A stretch of DNA of 64,000 nt from DTU072 sp050309775. Lineage in GTDB: Bacteria; Bacillota; Clostridia; Christensenellales; DTU072. The translations under genes and the position numbers were made by a program. A model generated the notes under the pieces. It ran no database searches. It saw only the letters and a program-made list of their open reading frames with translations, and was not told where the DNA came from. The stretch spans positions 1 to 64,000 of the forward strand of contig JBNRMV010000010.1 in assembly GCA_050309775.1 (NCBI GenBank), in the 5' to 3' direction. Shown piece by piece: positions 17,242 to 26,222 of this stretch. Position 1 is the stretch's first letter; each line of letters starts with the position of its first letter.

Positions 17242-19767
17242 ATGAAAAAAAAACCTAATACCGAAAGACTGCCGCTTAGCAATCGCCTGGTGGACTTTGC
17301 CATTGGGCTTGATGAGGCGCAGATTCAAGAACGCCAAGAAAAAGGATATATCAACGACATAAAAGTCGGCACCTCAAAATCAGTAGGCAAGATATTTGCC
17401 GGCAACATATTTACATTTTTTAATTTGCTGTGCTTGCTTATTTTTATATGGATTGTTTCCGTTTCCGAAAGCATCGAGGACTTTAAGAACACTACATTTA
17501 TGGGTGTTATTATTATTAACACAGCCATAGGTATTGTGCAGGAACTAAAAGCAAAAGCAAAGATGGACGAGCTGTCGCTGCTTTCTTCTCCGACGGTATC
17601 GGCGCTGCGCATGGGCGAAACAAAAAGCATAAAGCTCAACGAAATATTGTTGGACGACATCATAACCCTTTCGGCTGGCGACCAGATATGTACGGATTCG
17701 ATTGTCATAGAGGGCGAACTGGAAGTCAACGAAAGTTTGTTGACGGGAGAGTCTTTGCCTGTTAAGAAAGAAAAGGGCGACAAACTGCTTTCGGGCAGCT
17801 TTGTCGTATCGGGTAAAGCCAAGAGCCAAGTTGAGCATATAGGCGTGGACAACTATATTCAGCAGCTGGCGCAGAAAGCCAAAGAACTGGGCGACAACAA
17901 GTCCGAACTTGTGCGCTCCATAAAATTGATTATGCGCATCATAGGTATCATAATTTTGCCAATCGCAGCTTTGGCATTTCTCAACAACCTCAATGCCCAA
18001 TTGCTGCAAATCAATGAAACCGCCGCTATCTTTCAACCCAACGGCGCACTTTTTGAGTCCATACCTCACATAATGAAATTCATAAATTCTGCTCCTCCCG
18101 AAGCAGTGCGGCTGGCATACAAAGAGTCGGTTGTCTATACTTCAGCGGCTATGATAGGAATGATACCCGTAGGTATGTTTCTATTGACTTCGGTAGCGCT
18201 TGCGGTGGGAATTATCCGCCTTGCCAAGAAGAAAGCGCTTGTCCAAAACCTGTATTCCATAGAGGCTCTTGCCAGGGTTAATATGCTTTGCCTAGACAAG
18301 ACCGGCACGATAACCGATGGCACAATGAGGGTTACGGAGTTTGTCTGCCTGCGCGAAAACAAATTCAAATATCCCATTGAGGAGATTGTCGGCGCCATGC
18401 AGAAGGCGCTTGACGAGGACAATATGACGGCAAAAGCGCTGAAAGAGTATTTTTCCAGCCCGGCGGACATCGAGGCAGAGTTTGTCGTGCCGTTTTCATC
18501 AGACCGAAAAGCCAATGCCGTCAGATTCGGCGGCATTGGTCTTTGCGTGTTAGGCGCGCCGGAATATGTCACAAGGAGTATGGCCAAGCCGCTTGCGGCA
18601 AAGATTGAGGAGTATCAAGCGAAGGGCAACAGATGTCTGCTTTTTGGCATAAACACCACAAAAGCCGCCGAAGAAAAGCGTATACCCGAACATTCCACGC
18701 CGTACGCCATAATCGTAATTGAGGACAACATAAAGTCCGAAGCTGTGGAAACCATAAAACTGTTCAAACAAAACGGTGTAGATGTAAGAGTTATTTCCGG
18801 TGACAATCCCTTGACGGTGTCGGAAGTGGCAAAACGGGTAGGCATAGAAAATGCCGAAAAATATCTCAGTCTGCAAGATGTCAGCGACGACGAAATAAGA
18901 GAAAAAGCCTTGGATTATACTGTATTTGGCAGAGTAAACCCCACGCAGAAAAAATTACTTATCGAAATTTTCAAACAATCCGGCAAGACTGTGGCTATGA
19001 CGGGCGACGGTGTGAACGACATTCTTGCATTGAAAGAAGCCGATTGCTCCATAGCTATGGCAAACGGCAGCGAAGCCACAAGAAATGTAGCGCAACTTGT
19101 GCTGCTGGATTCAAATTTCGGCTCAATGCCTGCAATAGTAAACGAGGGCAGAAGGGTGATAAACAACATAGAAAGAACATCTTCGCTGTTCCTCACAAAG
19201 ACTTTGTTCTCTTTTCTGTTATTGTTCTGTCTGATAGTGTCGGGCATGAGCTATCCCATCGAGCCGGTACAGCTGACTTTTACCAGCTTGTTTATCATAG
19301 GCTTTGCATCTTTCGTATTGGCGCTGGAGCCGAACAACAACAAGATAAAAGGTACTTTTGTCAAAAACATTATGAAAAATGTACTGCCGCCGGCAATCTC
19401 CATTGTCGTGGCGGTGCTTGTCATCATGGCTATGACAAAGAACGGTTGGCTGCATGTGCCGAAAGGCGAATACCAAACTATCATTACTTACGCTATTTTC
19501 GGAGTGTTTTTGCTGGTGCTGTACAATATTTCAAAACCTTTCAATACGGTCAGAAAGGTGTTGTTTATCACAGTGCTGGGTCTTGGTTTGAGCTGCGCAA
19601 TCTTTATGCCGATGCTGCCGCAGAGCCTGAATTTGTTTAAGCTGTCAAAATTATCCAGTCTTGTCAGCTTTACATTGTTATTTTCGGTCATATTCCTTGC
19701 GGAAAATGTCATAAAAATAGTTGACTTCACCATTAAGAGATACGCACTGAGGAAAGAAAAAGTATGA
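17242..19767 (+). CDS. P-type cation-transporting ATPase
   Basis: An 841-residue P-type ATPase. Visible are the actuator motif LTGES (167-171), the phosphorylated DKTGT with Asp352, and TGDGVND (587-593). Hydrophobic segments fit two N-terminal helices, two around the IGMIPVGMF segment, and about six at the C-terminus. The usual PEGL of transmembrane helix 4 is replaced by PVGM, so the ion-binding glutamate is missing; the transported ion is unclear (CtpE/Exp7-type relatives move divalent cations). It starts 30 bp after ridA and its last codons overlap the next gene by ATGA, so it is cotranscribed with serine dehydratase. Confidence 0.88.
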   Translation: MKKKPNTERLPLSNRLVDFAIGLDEAQIQERQEKGYINDIKVGTSKSVGKIFAGNIFTFFNLLCLLIFIWIVSVSESIEDFKNTTFMGVIIINTAIGIVQELKAKAKMDELSLLSSPTVSALRMGETKSIKLNEILLDDIITLSAGDQICTDSIVIEGELEVNESLLTGESLPVKKEKGDKLLSGSFVVSGKAKSQVEHIGVDNYIQQLAQKAKELGDNKSELVRSIKLIMRIIGIIILPIAALAFLNNLNAQLLQINETAAIFQPNGALFESIPHIMKFINSAPPEAVRLAYKESVVYTSAAMIGMIPVGMFLLTSVALAVGIIRLAKKKALVQNLYSIEALARVNMLCLDKTGTITDGTMRVTEFVCLRENKFKYPIEEIVGAMQKALDEDNMTAKALKEYFSSPADIEAEFVVPFSSDRKANAVRFGGIGLCVLGAPEYVTRSMAKPLAAKIEEYQAKGNRCLLFGINTTKAAEEKRIPEHSTPYAIIVIEDNIKSEAVETIKLFKQNGVDVRVISGDNPLTVSEVAKRVGIENAEKYLSLQDVSDDEIREKALDYTVFGRVNPTQKKLLIEIFKQSGKTVAMTGDGVNDILALKEADCSIAMANGSEATRNVAQLVLLDSNFGSMPAIVNEGRRVINNIERTSSLFLTKTLFSFLLLFCLIVSGMSYPIEPVQLTFTSLFIIGFASFVLALEPNNNKIKGTFVKNIMKNVLPPAISIVVAVLVIMAMTKNGWLHVPKGEYQTIITYAIFGVFLLVLYNISKPFNTVRKVLFITVLGLGLSCAIFMPMLPQSLNLFKLSKLSSLVSFTLLFSVIFLAENVIKIVDFTIKRYALRKEKV

Positions 19768-20432
19768 ACATAAGCATTTTCGACATAATCGGACCTATCA
19801 TAATCGGACCTAGCAGCAGCCATACTGCCGGCGCCGCCAGACTGGCGAGGATAGGCGCCGCCATAGTCAACAAACCCTTTCAAAAAGTTGAATTCGGGCT
19901 GCATGGCAGTTTTGCAAAAACCGGTATTGGGCACGGCACCGATAAGGCTTTGCTTGCCGGAGTGTTGGGGTTTCGGGAAAATGACGAGAACATACGAAAT
20001 ATTTATGCCATAGCCGCTGAGAGAGGACTGGAGTACAAATTTTATGAAGTGGATTTGGGCGAAGTCCACGAAAACAGCTGCAAAATAATGCTGTATCATG
20101 ACGATGGCAGCCAAGACGAAGTCATTGCTTCAAGCATAGGCGGCGCAAGGATAGTCATTAACGAGCTGAACGGAGCAAAACTTGATGTAAGCTGCGAGAT
20201 GCCCACGATAATTATCCGTCATATTGACAAGAAAGGCGTAATAGGCGGCATTACACAACTTCTCAGCAAGGAACAAATAAATATAGGCATTATGCGGTTG
20301 ACGAGAGAGGAGCGGGGCGGATTGTGCACAACCATAATAGAAACAGATGACGATATAGATTATGCGCCGGTCATAGAAAAAATCAAACAAATGAACCATA
20401 TCATCGAAGCGCTGATTATAAAGGAAAAATAA
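19764..20432 (+). CDS. sdaAB: L-serine dehydratase, iron-sulfur type, beta subunit
   Basis: A 222-residue beta subunit of the two-subunit [4Fe-4S] L-serine dehydratase, which converts serine to pyruvate and ammonia. The conserved GPSSSHTAGAARLARIG is at residues 15-31. The C-terminal 75 residues form an ACT domain (IIIRHIDKKGVIGGI onward), which in relatives senses serine. Its ATG overlaps the upstream ATPase stop (ATGA), and the alpha subunit follows after one base, indicating a single translational unit. Confidence 0.95.
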   Translation: MNISIFDIIGPIIIGPSSSHTAGAARLARIGAAIVNKPFQKVEFGLHGSFAKTGIGHGTDKALLAGVLGFRENDENIRNIYAIAAERGLEYKFYEVDLGEVHENSCKIMLYHDDGSQDEVIASSIGGARIVINELNGAKLDVSCEMPTIIIRHIDKKGVIGGITQLLSKEQINIGIMRLTREERGGLCTTIIETDDDIDYAPVIEKIKQMNHIIEALIIKEK

Positions 20433-20433
20433 T

Positions 20434-21312
20434 ATGTATAAGAACATGTCAACGCTGATAGCGACGGCAAAAAAAGCTGAACAGCCTTTACATAAAATCA
20501 TACTTGAGAGCGAAATGCGGCTCACGGGGGCAACCGAAGAACTTATTTATACGAGAGTCGGGAAGCACCTTGAAGTCATGCGGCAGAGCGCCCAAAAGGC
20601 GCTGAAAACTCCGCAAGAAATGTTCGGAGCGCTTATTTCGGGACAAAGTTCCAAACAAGCAAAATACGCATCAACAGGTACTTTGAGCGGAAAACTTATG
20701 AATAATGTTATGGCTATGGCGATGTCGTCAAGCGAGGTCAACGCGTCTATGGGGCGGGTATGCGCCGCTCCTACGGCAGGCGCTTGCGGCATACTGCCTG
20801 CCGTAATCATAAATGTAGGAGAAATGCGCGGCAGCAGCAATACCGAAATGCTGGACGCTCTTATTGTCGCAGGGGGCATAGGCGCAATTATTGCCCGCAA
20901 TGCCACGCTTTCGGGCGCCGAAGGCGGCTGTCAGGCTGAATGCGGAGCAGCGGCGGCTATGGCTGCCGGCGCGGCAGTGTACCTTTCAAAGGGCAGCGCC
21001 GAGCAGGTTGAGCAGGCGGTCAGCATTGCTTTAATAAATTGTATGGGGCTTGTTTGCGACCCGGTGGCAGGGTTGGTGCAGCTTCCTTGTAGTTTCCGCA
21101 ATGCCAGTCAGGCGGCAAATGCCTTGATTAGCGCAGATATGGCGCTGGCAAATCAAAATATATTCATTGCGGCGGACGAAATTATTGACGCCATGTACAG
21201 AGTGGGCAAAAGGCTGCCTTTTGAACTAAAAGAGACTTCACTTGGCGGCATTGCCATAACGCCTTCGGCAAGATTGATGAAAAAGCAACTTTTTCAAAAT
21301 GAAAATAAATAA
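20434..21312 (+). CDS. sdaAA: L-serine dehydratase, iron-sulfur type, alpha subunit
   Basis: A 292-residue catalytic subunit that holds the [4Fe-4S] cluster. Conserved cysteine motifs are seen: APTAGACG (Cys118), GGCQAECG (Cys166, Cys170), LVCDPVAG (Cys208) and VQLPCS (Cys219). Length is standard. AAGGA precedes the ATG by about 10 nt; an in-frame ATG at 20446 is a possible alternative. The reaction intermediate 2-aminoacrylate links it to RidA at the head of the run. No clear terminator follows. Confidence 0.95.
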   Translation: MYKNMSTLIATAKKAEQPLHKIILESEMRLTGATEELIYTRVGKHLEVMRQSAQKALKTPQEMFGALISGQSSKQAKYASTGTLSGKLMNNVMAMAMSSSEVNASMGRVCAAPTAGACGILPAVIINVGEMRGSSNTEMLDALIVAGGIGAIIARNATLSGAEGGCQAECGAAAAMAAGAAVYLSKGSAEQVEQAVSIALINCMGLVCDPVAGLVQLPCSFRNASQAANALISADMALANQNIFIAADEIIDAMYRVGKRLPFELKETSLGGIAITPSARLMKKQLFQNENK

Positions 21313-21406
21313 TTAAAGGTTTTTTTGATTAAATTGCAGGTTTTATGTGTTTTTTGTAACCATATTTGCAGCAATGGAATATCTTAACTTGTTCAAAAAA
21401 AATATA

Positions 21407-21435
21407 TTGACTAACAAAAATGATAGATGTATAAT
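21407..21435 (+). promoter_or_regulatory. Promoter of the InlB-repeat lipoprotein gene
   Basis: TTGACT (21407-21412) and TATAAT (21430-21435) are exactly 17 bp apart. The leader of about 30 nt carries AGGAGG before the ATG at 21473. The 90 bp upstream, after sdaAA, hold T-rich sequence without a clear hairpin. Confidence 0.85.
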
Positions 21436-21472
21436 CAAATTAAGTAAATATTTTACAATGATAGGAGGATGT

Positions 21473-24400
21473 ATGAAAAAATCCGGAATTATTTTAATTC
21501 TTGCGATAGTTGTGGTCTTGGTGGCCGCAATGTACGCTTGTACCCCCGACGGTTTTGTAATAAAGTTTAATTCAAACGGCGGGTCGGCAGTAGAAAACAT
21601 AGCCTTAAACAAGGGAGATACGGAATTTACCTTTCCAACGCCTCCTACAAAAACAGGCTACGAGTTTGACGATTGGTATCTTGATGCCGAGCTTACACAA
21701 AAAGCCGATGTCGCAAATGTCATAGCTAAATTTGACAAAAAGGTCACCGAGGTGACGCTATATGCCAAATGGAATGCCATTGCGTACACCATTTCGTTTA
21801 ATAGTGACGGCGGCAGCGCGGTGGACAATGTTTCCGTAGCTTACGGGGCGACCACCTTTACTATGCCAGCGGCGCCGACAAAAGCAAATTATGACTTTGT
21901 CGGTTGGTATCTCGAAAGCAGCCTTACGACTGCGGCTACTGTTGAGAATGTGCTTGCGGCGCTTACTTCGTCGGCAAGGACGATTACTCTTTACGCAAAA
22001 TGGCAGCCGTCCGTTACATACAATATTTCTTTTGATACAGACGGCGGCGGCGCGGTTGCGCAGATTGTTTTGCCCATGACGGCAACAACCTTTACAATGC
22101 CGGCAGCGCCGACAAAATACGGATTTGTTTTCTTGGGGTGGTTCCTTGAAAATACTTATGCCACGGCGGCGACTGTCCAGAATGTTTTGGCGGAGTTGAG
22201 CGAGGAAGACAATGAGATTACGATATATGCAAAATGGAGAACGGCTAATACATATACGGTGAAGTTCGACAATGGGGGTGGTAGCTTAAGTCTGCCCGTA
22301 AGTTTCTTTGAGAACGAACAGTTTGTTTTCCCGACGCAACCGACAAAAGCGTTTTATCTGTTTGACGGCTGGTTCATGGATGATGAATTTGAAAATGCCG
22401 CAACGGCATCCTCCATTATGGCTGCTTTCAATCAGGAAGTTGCAGAAATCACCATTTATGGAGATTGGGCTCAGAAATATACCATAAATTTCTACGAAGA
22501 CGATTTAGAGTGGGATAAGGCGGCCGACAGCATTTATTTACGGCATTCTGAAGCCTTTGAACTTCCAGTCTTTGATGATAAGAATTATTTCTTTGACGGC
22601 TGGTACTACAAAACGGATGTAGAAGTCGATGTCATAGATGGCACCGAAGTGTGGGAGATATTGAATGAAGAAAATGTTCAAATTGATATCTTTGCAAGGC
22701 TTGTTCCCGCATGGTACATATATTTTGAAACAGAGTACGGTACGGAAATTCCCAAAATGAAAATACGCAGCGATGAGCCGTCTTACCAAGCCCCCGCCGC
22801 CCCGACAAGACCGGGCAGCGAATTCTTAGGCTGGATTGTGGAATTGTATGACGAAGAAACCCAGGACTATGGCTATGTTTCTGCGACTGCCGAAAATGTC
22901 CTTGAGGCTTTTACACAAAATACCAATTATTACAAAGATATTATTCTTTATGCCCAATGGGAGATGTCACCGGAGGCCGAGGCGCATCAAGCGGCCAAGG
23001 ACGAGTTTGCCGCCGCCTTGTTAGCTGCCTATGATCAAGTTCGAGGCAGAGGGCTTGAACCGCTTACTGGGGAAGAAGAAGTTCAGCTAAATTCTTTCAA
23101 AGATTATTTTGATGATTATGAGGACTGGTATGACGATGAAGATTTTTACAACGATTATTTAGAACTTATCGAAAATTCCGAAGGACAGATTGAAGACATC
23201 GAAATGATTTACGAATACATAGCTCTTTTGAGTAAATCCTTTGAATACAGAAATTATGTGTCAGCAAAATATATGCTCGAATACGTTTTGGAGGAAACCC
23301 TTGGCAGAGTGTTTGAGGATGATATGCCGGCAGGAAGATTTGAAGCGTTTACACAAGCGCTTACGGAATACACCGAATATGAAGCAATGACCAGGGACAA
23401 AGAAGAAGATGGATATTATGAGGTTGACCCGAAAGCGTTTTTGGATGGAATGCTGACGATATATGAAGAAAGCGGATGGGGCTCTGATGACTTGGGAATC
23501 TTGTTCCACAGATATGTCTACGCCGGCCTTACAGAACGAATCATGTATTCGAATTTTGCCGAGCAGGAACTCAGAGAAATGAGAGACAGCATATCCGAAG
23601 AGTTAATAATTGAATTCACCGAGATTGTTGTCGGAATTATGCAGATTATACAAGAGTACTATGTGTTCGGCAAAGCCGATGGAATAGAGAGTTTTGCCGA
23701 AGTTGCCATTGCGATTAGCGCCATAAAAAGCACTCTTGACGAATTCATTGAGGACTATGCTGATGAGTTTGACGACAAATTAAGCACAATTTTGTCATTG
23801 CTGCCGGTGTCCGAGGATATGTTGCCTGCGCTTAGTTTGATTCAAACAAAGCTTGGTATGACCAAACTGTCGGGGCTGTTGGCGTTGATTACTGAAGATA
23901 TGCTCAGCAGTATCTTTATGCTGGGCGATAAGGATATTAACATAAATCGCGAATTGGAATTTGCGGAACTCAATATGGCAATTTTTGAAGCAAAAGCGCT
24001 TGTGGTACTTTATGGAGAGGACTATAACGCTGCAGAATTTGCCGCAAACTATGCCGACAATGACCCTGAAATATTTAAGCCGGTTGTAGAATTTGTTTTT
24101 GAGTTTTTATTTGGCGGATTCCAACCGAAGAATAAAGCTGACCCCGGGTTCTCCGTCGCCAAAAGATTTGAAATGTCCTACTATTTATTAAGCAATATGA
24201 TAAAAGACGGCTTTGGCAATAAGATTTGTATCAGCGACGAAAGGTTTGCCGCAATAAAAGAAATTGCCAACAAGCCCTATGACATGACACCTGTTCCCGA
24301 GAACCCGAATGCGGAGCTGACTCCCCCCATTACAATGGAGGATATCGAACAGCTGCTCATAATACCCGCTACTATGAAATTAAGCCAGATTATGGAAGAG

Positions 24401-25474
24401 GTAGCAGAGATTATGTCGTTGCTATATCTGAACGGTGAGGACGAATATTCTAATGAATCTAAGGTAGAACAGTGGACCGTGGCGCTATATCTTGCAGATA
24501 TAGATATTGCCAAAATCCAAAACTTCAGAGCTATGCTCGAAAAAAATGCTGCAGACGAAGAAGGAGGAGTTGGCTTTGAGTATGGTCTATACGATTCGCA
24601 GATTGCTTATATTTTCTATGCGCTATTGACGGCATACGATGAGGACAGCACTCCGTTTACCGTTGAAGAAGTCCAGTCCTGGCTGATATACGCTTCAAAG
24701 CATCCTATTGATTATTATTTAGCCTCTGAACCCTTCGAGATTACTGAGTTGCTCGAAATCCTTAATGAAAATGACGGCGCATACATTGCAGAACTTTCTT
24801 TATTAGCGGCTAAACTGATTGAACAATACGGCATATACATGAGCGCTCCCGAACATTATGCCCTAATGCTGGAAGAAATTATTGCCGGCACTTTGACTGC
24901 CGTAAAAGCCTATTACGCAGACAACCAGATTGATTTGCCGCAAGAGGCCGTCCTTACGGCGTATAATCTTCTCAAATACATTATAGCGTTCTATGGAGAT
25001 ATTCCCTATTCCATTAATGTTCAAGAGGCAGAAATCATGATGGAATTCTTGTCAATCCTGGAATTGGTAATCGGCAACGAGAGATATAATAGCTTTGAAA
25101 AAGTTATTGACCTTATTCTGGATACCATAGGAATTTACAATGAGGTTAGGTATGTGGATGAATGTGAGGAAATTGATGAATATATACATTACTTAGACCA
25201 CAACCTTATCAAAATGATATATGGAATATTCGGAGACACACCAGAAGCGGACTTCGCAGGTTTGGAGGAATATGCAGGAGATCACTCGCCGAACGCCTTA
25301 CTTGTAGCCGTTATTTTGGACAACTACGAGAACATAAAGAAATGGGCGGATATGGAGTATAACTATGAAGAAAACCATGCAGAATTTAGCGAGGAGATGA
25401 ATGCTGTAATAGACGCAATTTACAATAACCTCTTTGAAATTATTTATGGTTCTTTTATACGCGTCAAAAGGTAA
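21473..25474 (+). CDS. Giant lipoprotein with six InlB-type repeats and an acidic helical region
   Basis: The ATG at 21473 follows a perfect AGGAGG, giving 1333 residues; an upstream frame extension lies on the promoter. A signal peptide ends in a lipobox MYAC (Cys23). Residues 28-496 hold six repeats of about 77 residues of the Listeria-Bacteroides (InlB B-repeat, flg_new) type, with hallmarks FNSDGGS, GWYLE and LYAKW; repeats 1-3 are clear, 4-6 more diverged. Residues 500-1333 are very acidic and mostly helical, with no domain I recognise. The protein should sit on the outer face of the membrane with repeats near the anchor. Adhesion or envelope binding is inferred from the repeats. It has its own promoter and terminator. 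Confidence 0.85.
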   Translation: MKKSGIILILAIVVVLVAAMYACTPDGFVIKFNSNGGSAVENIALNKGDTEFTFPTPPTKTGYEFDDWYLDAELTQKADVANVIAKFDKKVTEVTLYAKWNAIAYTISFNSDGGSAVDNVSVAYGATTFTMPAAPTKANYDFVGWYLESSLTTAATVENVLAALTSSARTITLYAKWQPSVTYNISFDTDGGGAVAQIVLPMTATTFTMPAAPTKYGFVFLGWFLENTYATAATVQNVLAELSEEDNEITIYAKWRTANTYTVKFDNGGGSLSLPVSFFENEQFVFPTQPTKAFYLFDGWFMDDEFENAATASSIMAAFNQEVAEITIYGDWAQKYTINFYEDDLEWDKAADSIYLRHSEAFELPVFDDKNYFFDGWYYKTDVEVDVIDGTEVWEILNEENVQIDIFARLVPAWYIYFETEYGTEIPKMKIRSDEPSYQAPAAPTRPGSEFLGWIVELYDEETQDYGYVSATAENVLEAFTQNTNYYKDIILYAQWEMSPEAEAHQAAKDEFAAALLAAYDQVRGRGLEPLTGEEEVQLNSFKDYFDDYEDWYDDEDFYNDYLELIENSEGQIEDIEMIYEYIALLSKSFEYRNYVSAKYMLEYVLEETLGRVFEDDMPAGRFEAFTQALTEYTEYEAMTRDKEEDGYYEVDPKAFLDGMLTIYEESGWGSDDLGILFHRYVYAGLTERIMYSNFAEQELREMRDSISEELIIEFTEIVVGIMQIIQEYYVFGKADGIESFAEVAIAISAIKSTLDEFIEDYADEFDDKLSTILSLLPVSEDMLPALSLIQTKLGMTKLSGLLALITEDMLSSIFMLGDKDININRELEFAELNMAIFEAKALVVLYGEDYNAAEFAANYADNDPEIFKPVVEFVFEFLFGGFQPKNKADPGFSVAKRFEMSYYLLSNMIKDGFGNKICISDERFAAIKEIANKPYDMTPVPENPNAELTPPITMEDIEQLLIIPATMKLSQIMEEVAEIMSLLYLNGEDEYSNESKVEQWTVALYLADIDIAKIQNFRAMLEKNAADEEGGVGFEYGLYDSQIAYIFYALLTAYDEDSTPFTVEEVQSWLIYASKHPIDYYLASEPFEITELLEILNENDGAYIAELSLLAAKLIEQYGIYMSAPEHYALMLEEIIAGTLTAVKAYYADNQIDLPQEAVLTAYNLLKYIIAFYGDIPYSINVQEAEIMMEFLSILELVIGNERYNSFEKVIDLILDTIGIYNEVRYVDECEEIDEYIHYLDHNLIKMIYGIFGDTPEADFAGLEEYAGDHSPNALLVAVILDNYENIKKWADMEYNYEENHAEFSEEMNAVIDAIYNNLFEIIYGSFIRVKR

Positions 25475-25480
25475 TGACGC

Positions 25481-25512
25481 AAAAAGGCGTCCCCAAAACG
25501 GGACGCCTTTTT
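25481..25512 (+). terminator. Terminator after the giant lipoprotein gene
   Basis: A 13-bp perfect stem (25481-25493 with 25500-25512) built on GGCGTCCC, a 6-nt loop and a closing T run. Confidence 0.95.
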
Positions 25513-25553
25513 AATATGATTGCCAATGCATTGAAAATAATAGAGAGAAAACC

Positions 25554-26222
25554 ATGACAATACTGCAAGCAATAGATTTAACAAAAAACTACAAAAACGG
25601 CGGCGTTATTACAAATGTAATAAAGGGAATCAACCTGGATATTCAAGAGGGTGAATTTGCCGCTATAACAGGTGCGTCCGGCTCGGGCAAAAGCACTCTT
25701 TTATATTTGCTCAGCGGACAAGAAAAGCCTACTTCGGGCAAAGTGTTGTTGAACGGAGAGGATATTTCCCTGTTTTCCGAAAGCAAAATGGCTGCGCTAC
25801 GCCGGCGCCAGCTCAGCTTTGTATATCAGTACTACAACCTCATTCCCAACCTTTCGGTCTATGACAACATAGTGCTGCCCGTCCGCATGGACAGGCGGCT
25901 GACGGCAGCCGACAAAGGATATCTTGAAGAGATTGTGGCGGTTGCGGGTATAAAAAATTTGCTGAAAAAGCGTCCAGACCAGCTTTCGGGCGGCGAGCAA
26001 CAACGCGCGGCACTGCTTAGAGCTGTTTTTATTCGTCCGAAAATTATTTTTGCAGACGAGCCGACAGGCAACCTTGACAGCAAGTCCGGCGCGGCGGTTA
26101 TGCAGCTAATAAAAGAAATCAATGAGAGATACAAAACTACAGTCGTTATGGTCACGCATTCAGAGGCGCAGGCGGCTTATGCGAACAGGCGTATTTACAT
26201 GAACGACGGAAAAATTCAATGA
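25554..26222 (+). CDS. ABC transporter ATP-binding protein (MacB/LolD type)
   Basis: A 222-residue ATPase with Walker A GASGSGKST (40-48), Q-loop in YQYYN, signature LSGGEQQRA (144-152), Walker B IIFADEPTG (164-172) and H-loop His202. The sequence QYYNLIPNLSVYDNI is typical of the MacB/LolD/FtsE-like group that partners with FtsX-type permeases. The permease gene overlaps its end by ATGA. The ribosome site is weak (GAGAG). No two-component system of the Bce type is adjacent, so a role in antibiotic resistance is not supported; lipoprotein or envelope work is possible. Confidence 0.93.
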   Translation: MTILQAIDLTKNYKNGGVITNVIKGINLDIQEGEFAAITGASGSGKSTLLYLLSGQEKPTSGKVLLNGEDISLFSESKMAALRRRQLSFVYQYYNLIPNLSVYDNIVLPVRMDRRLTAADKGYLEEIVAVAGIKNLLKKRPDQLSGGEQQRAALLRAVFIRPKIIFADEPTGNLDSKSGAAVMQLIKEINERYKTTVVMVTHSEAQAAYANRRIYMNDGKIQ

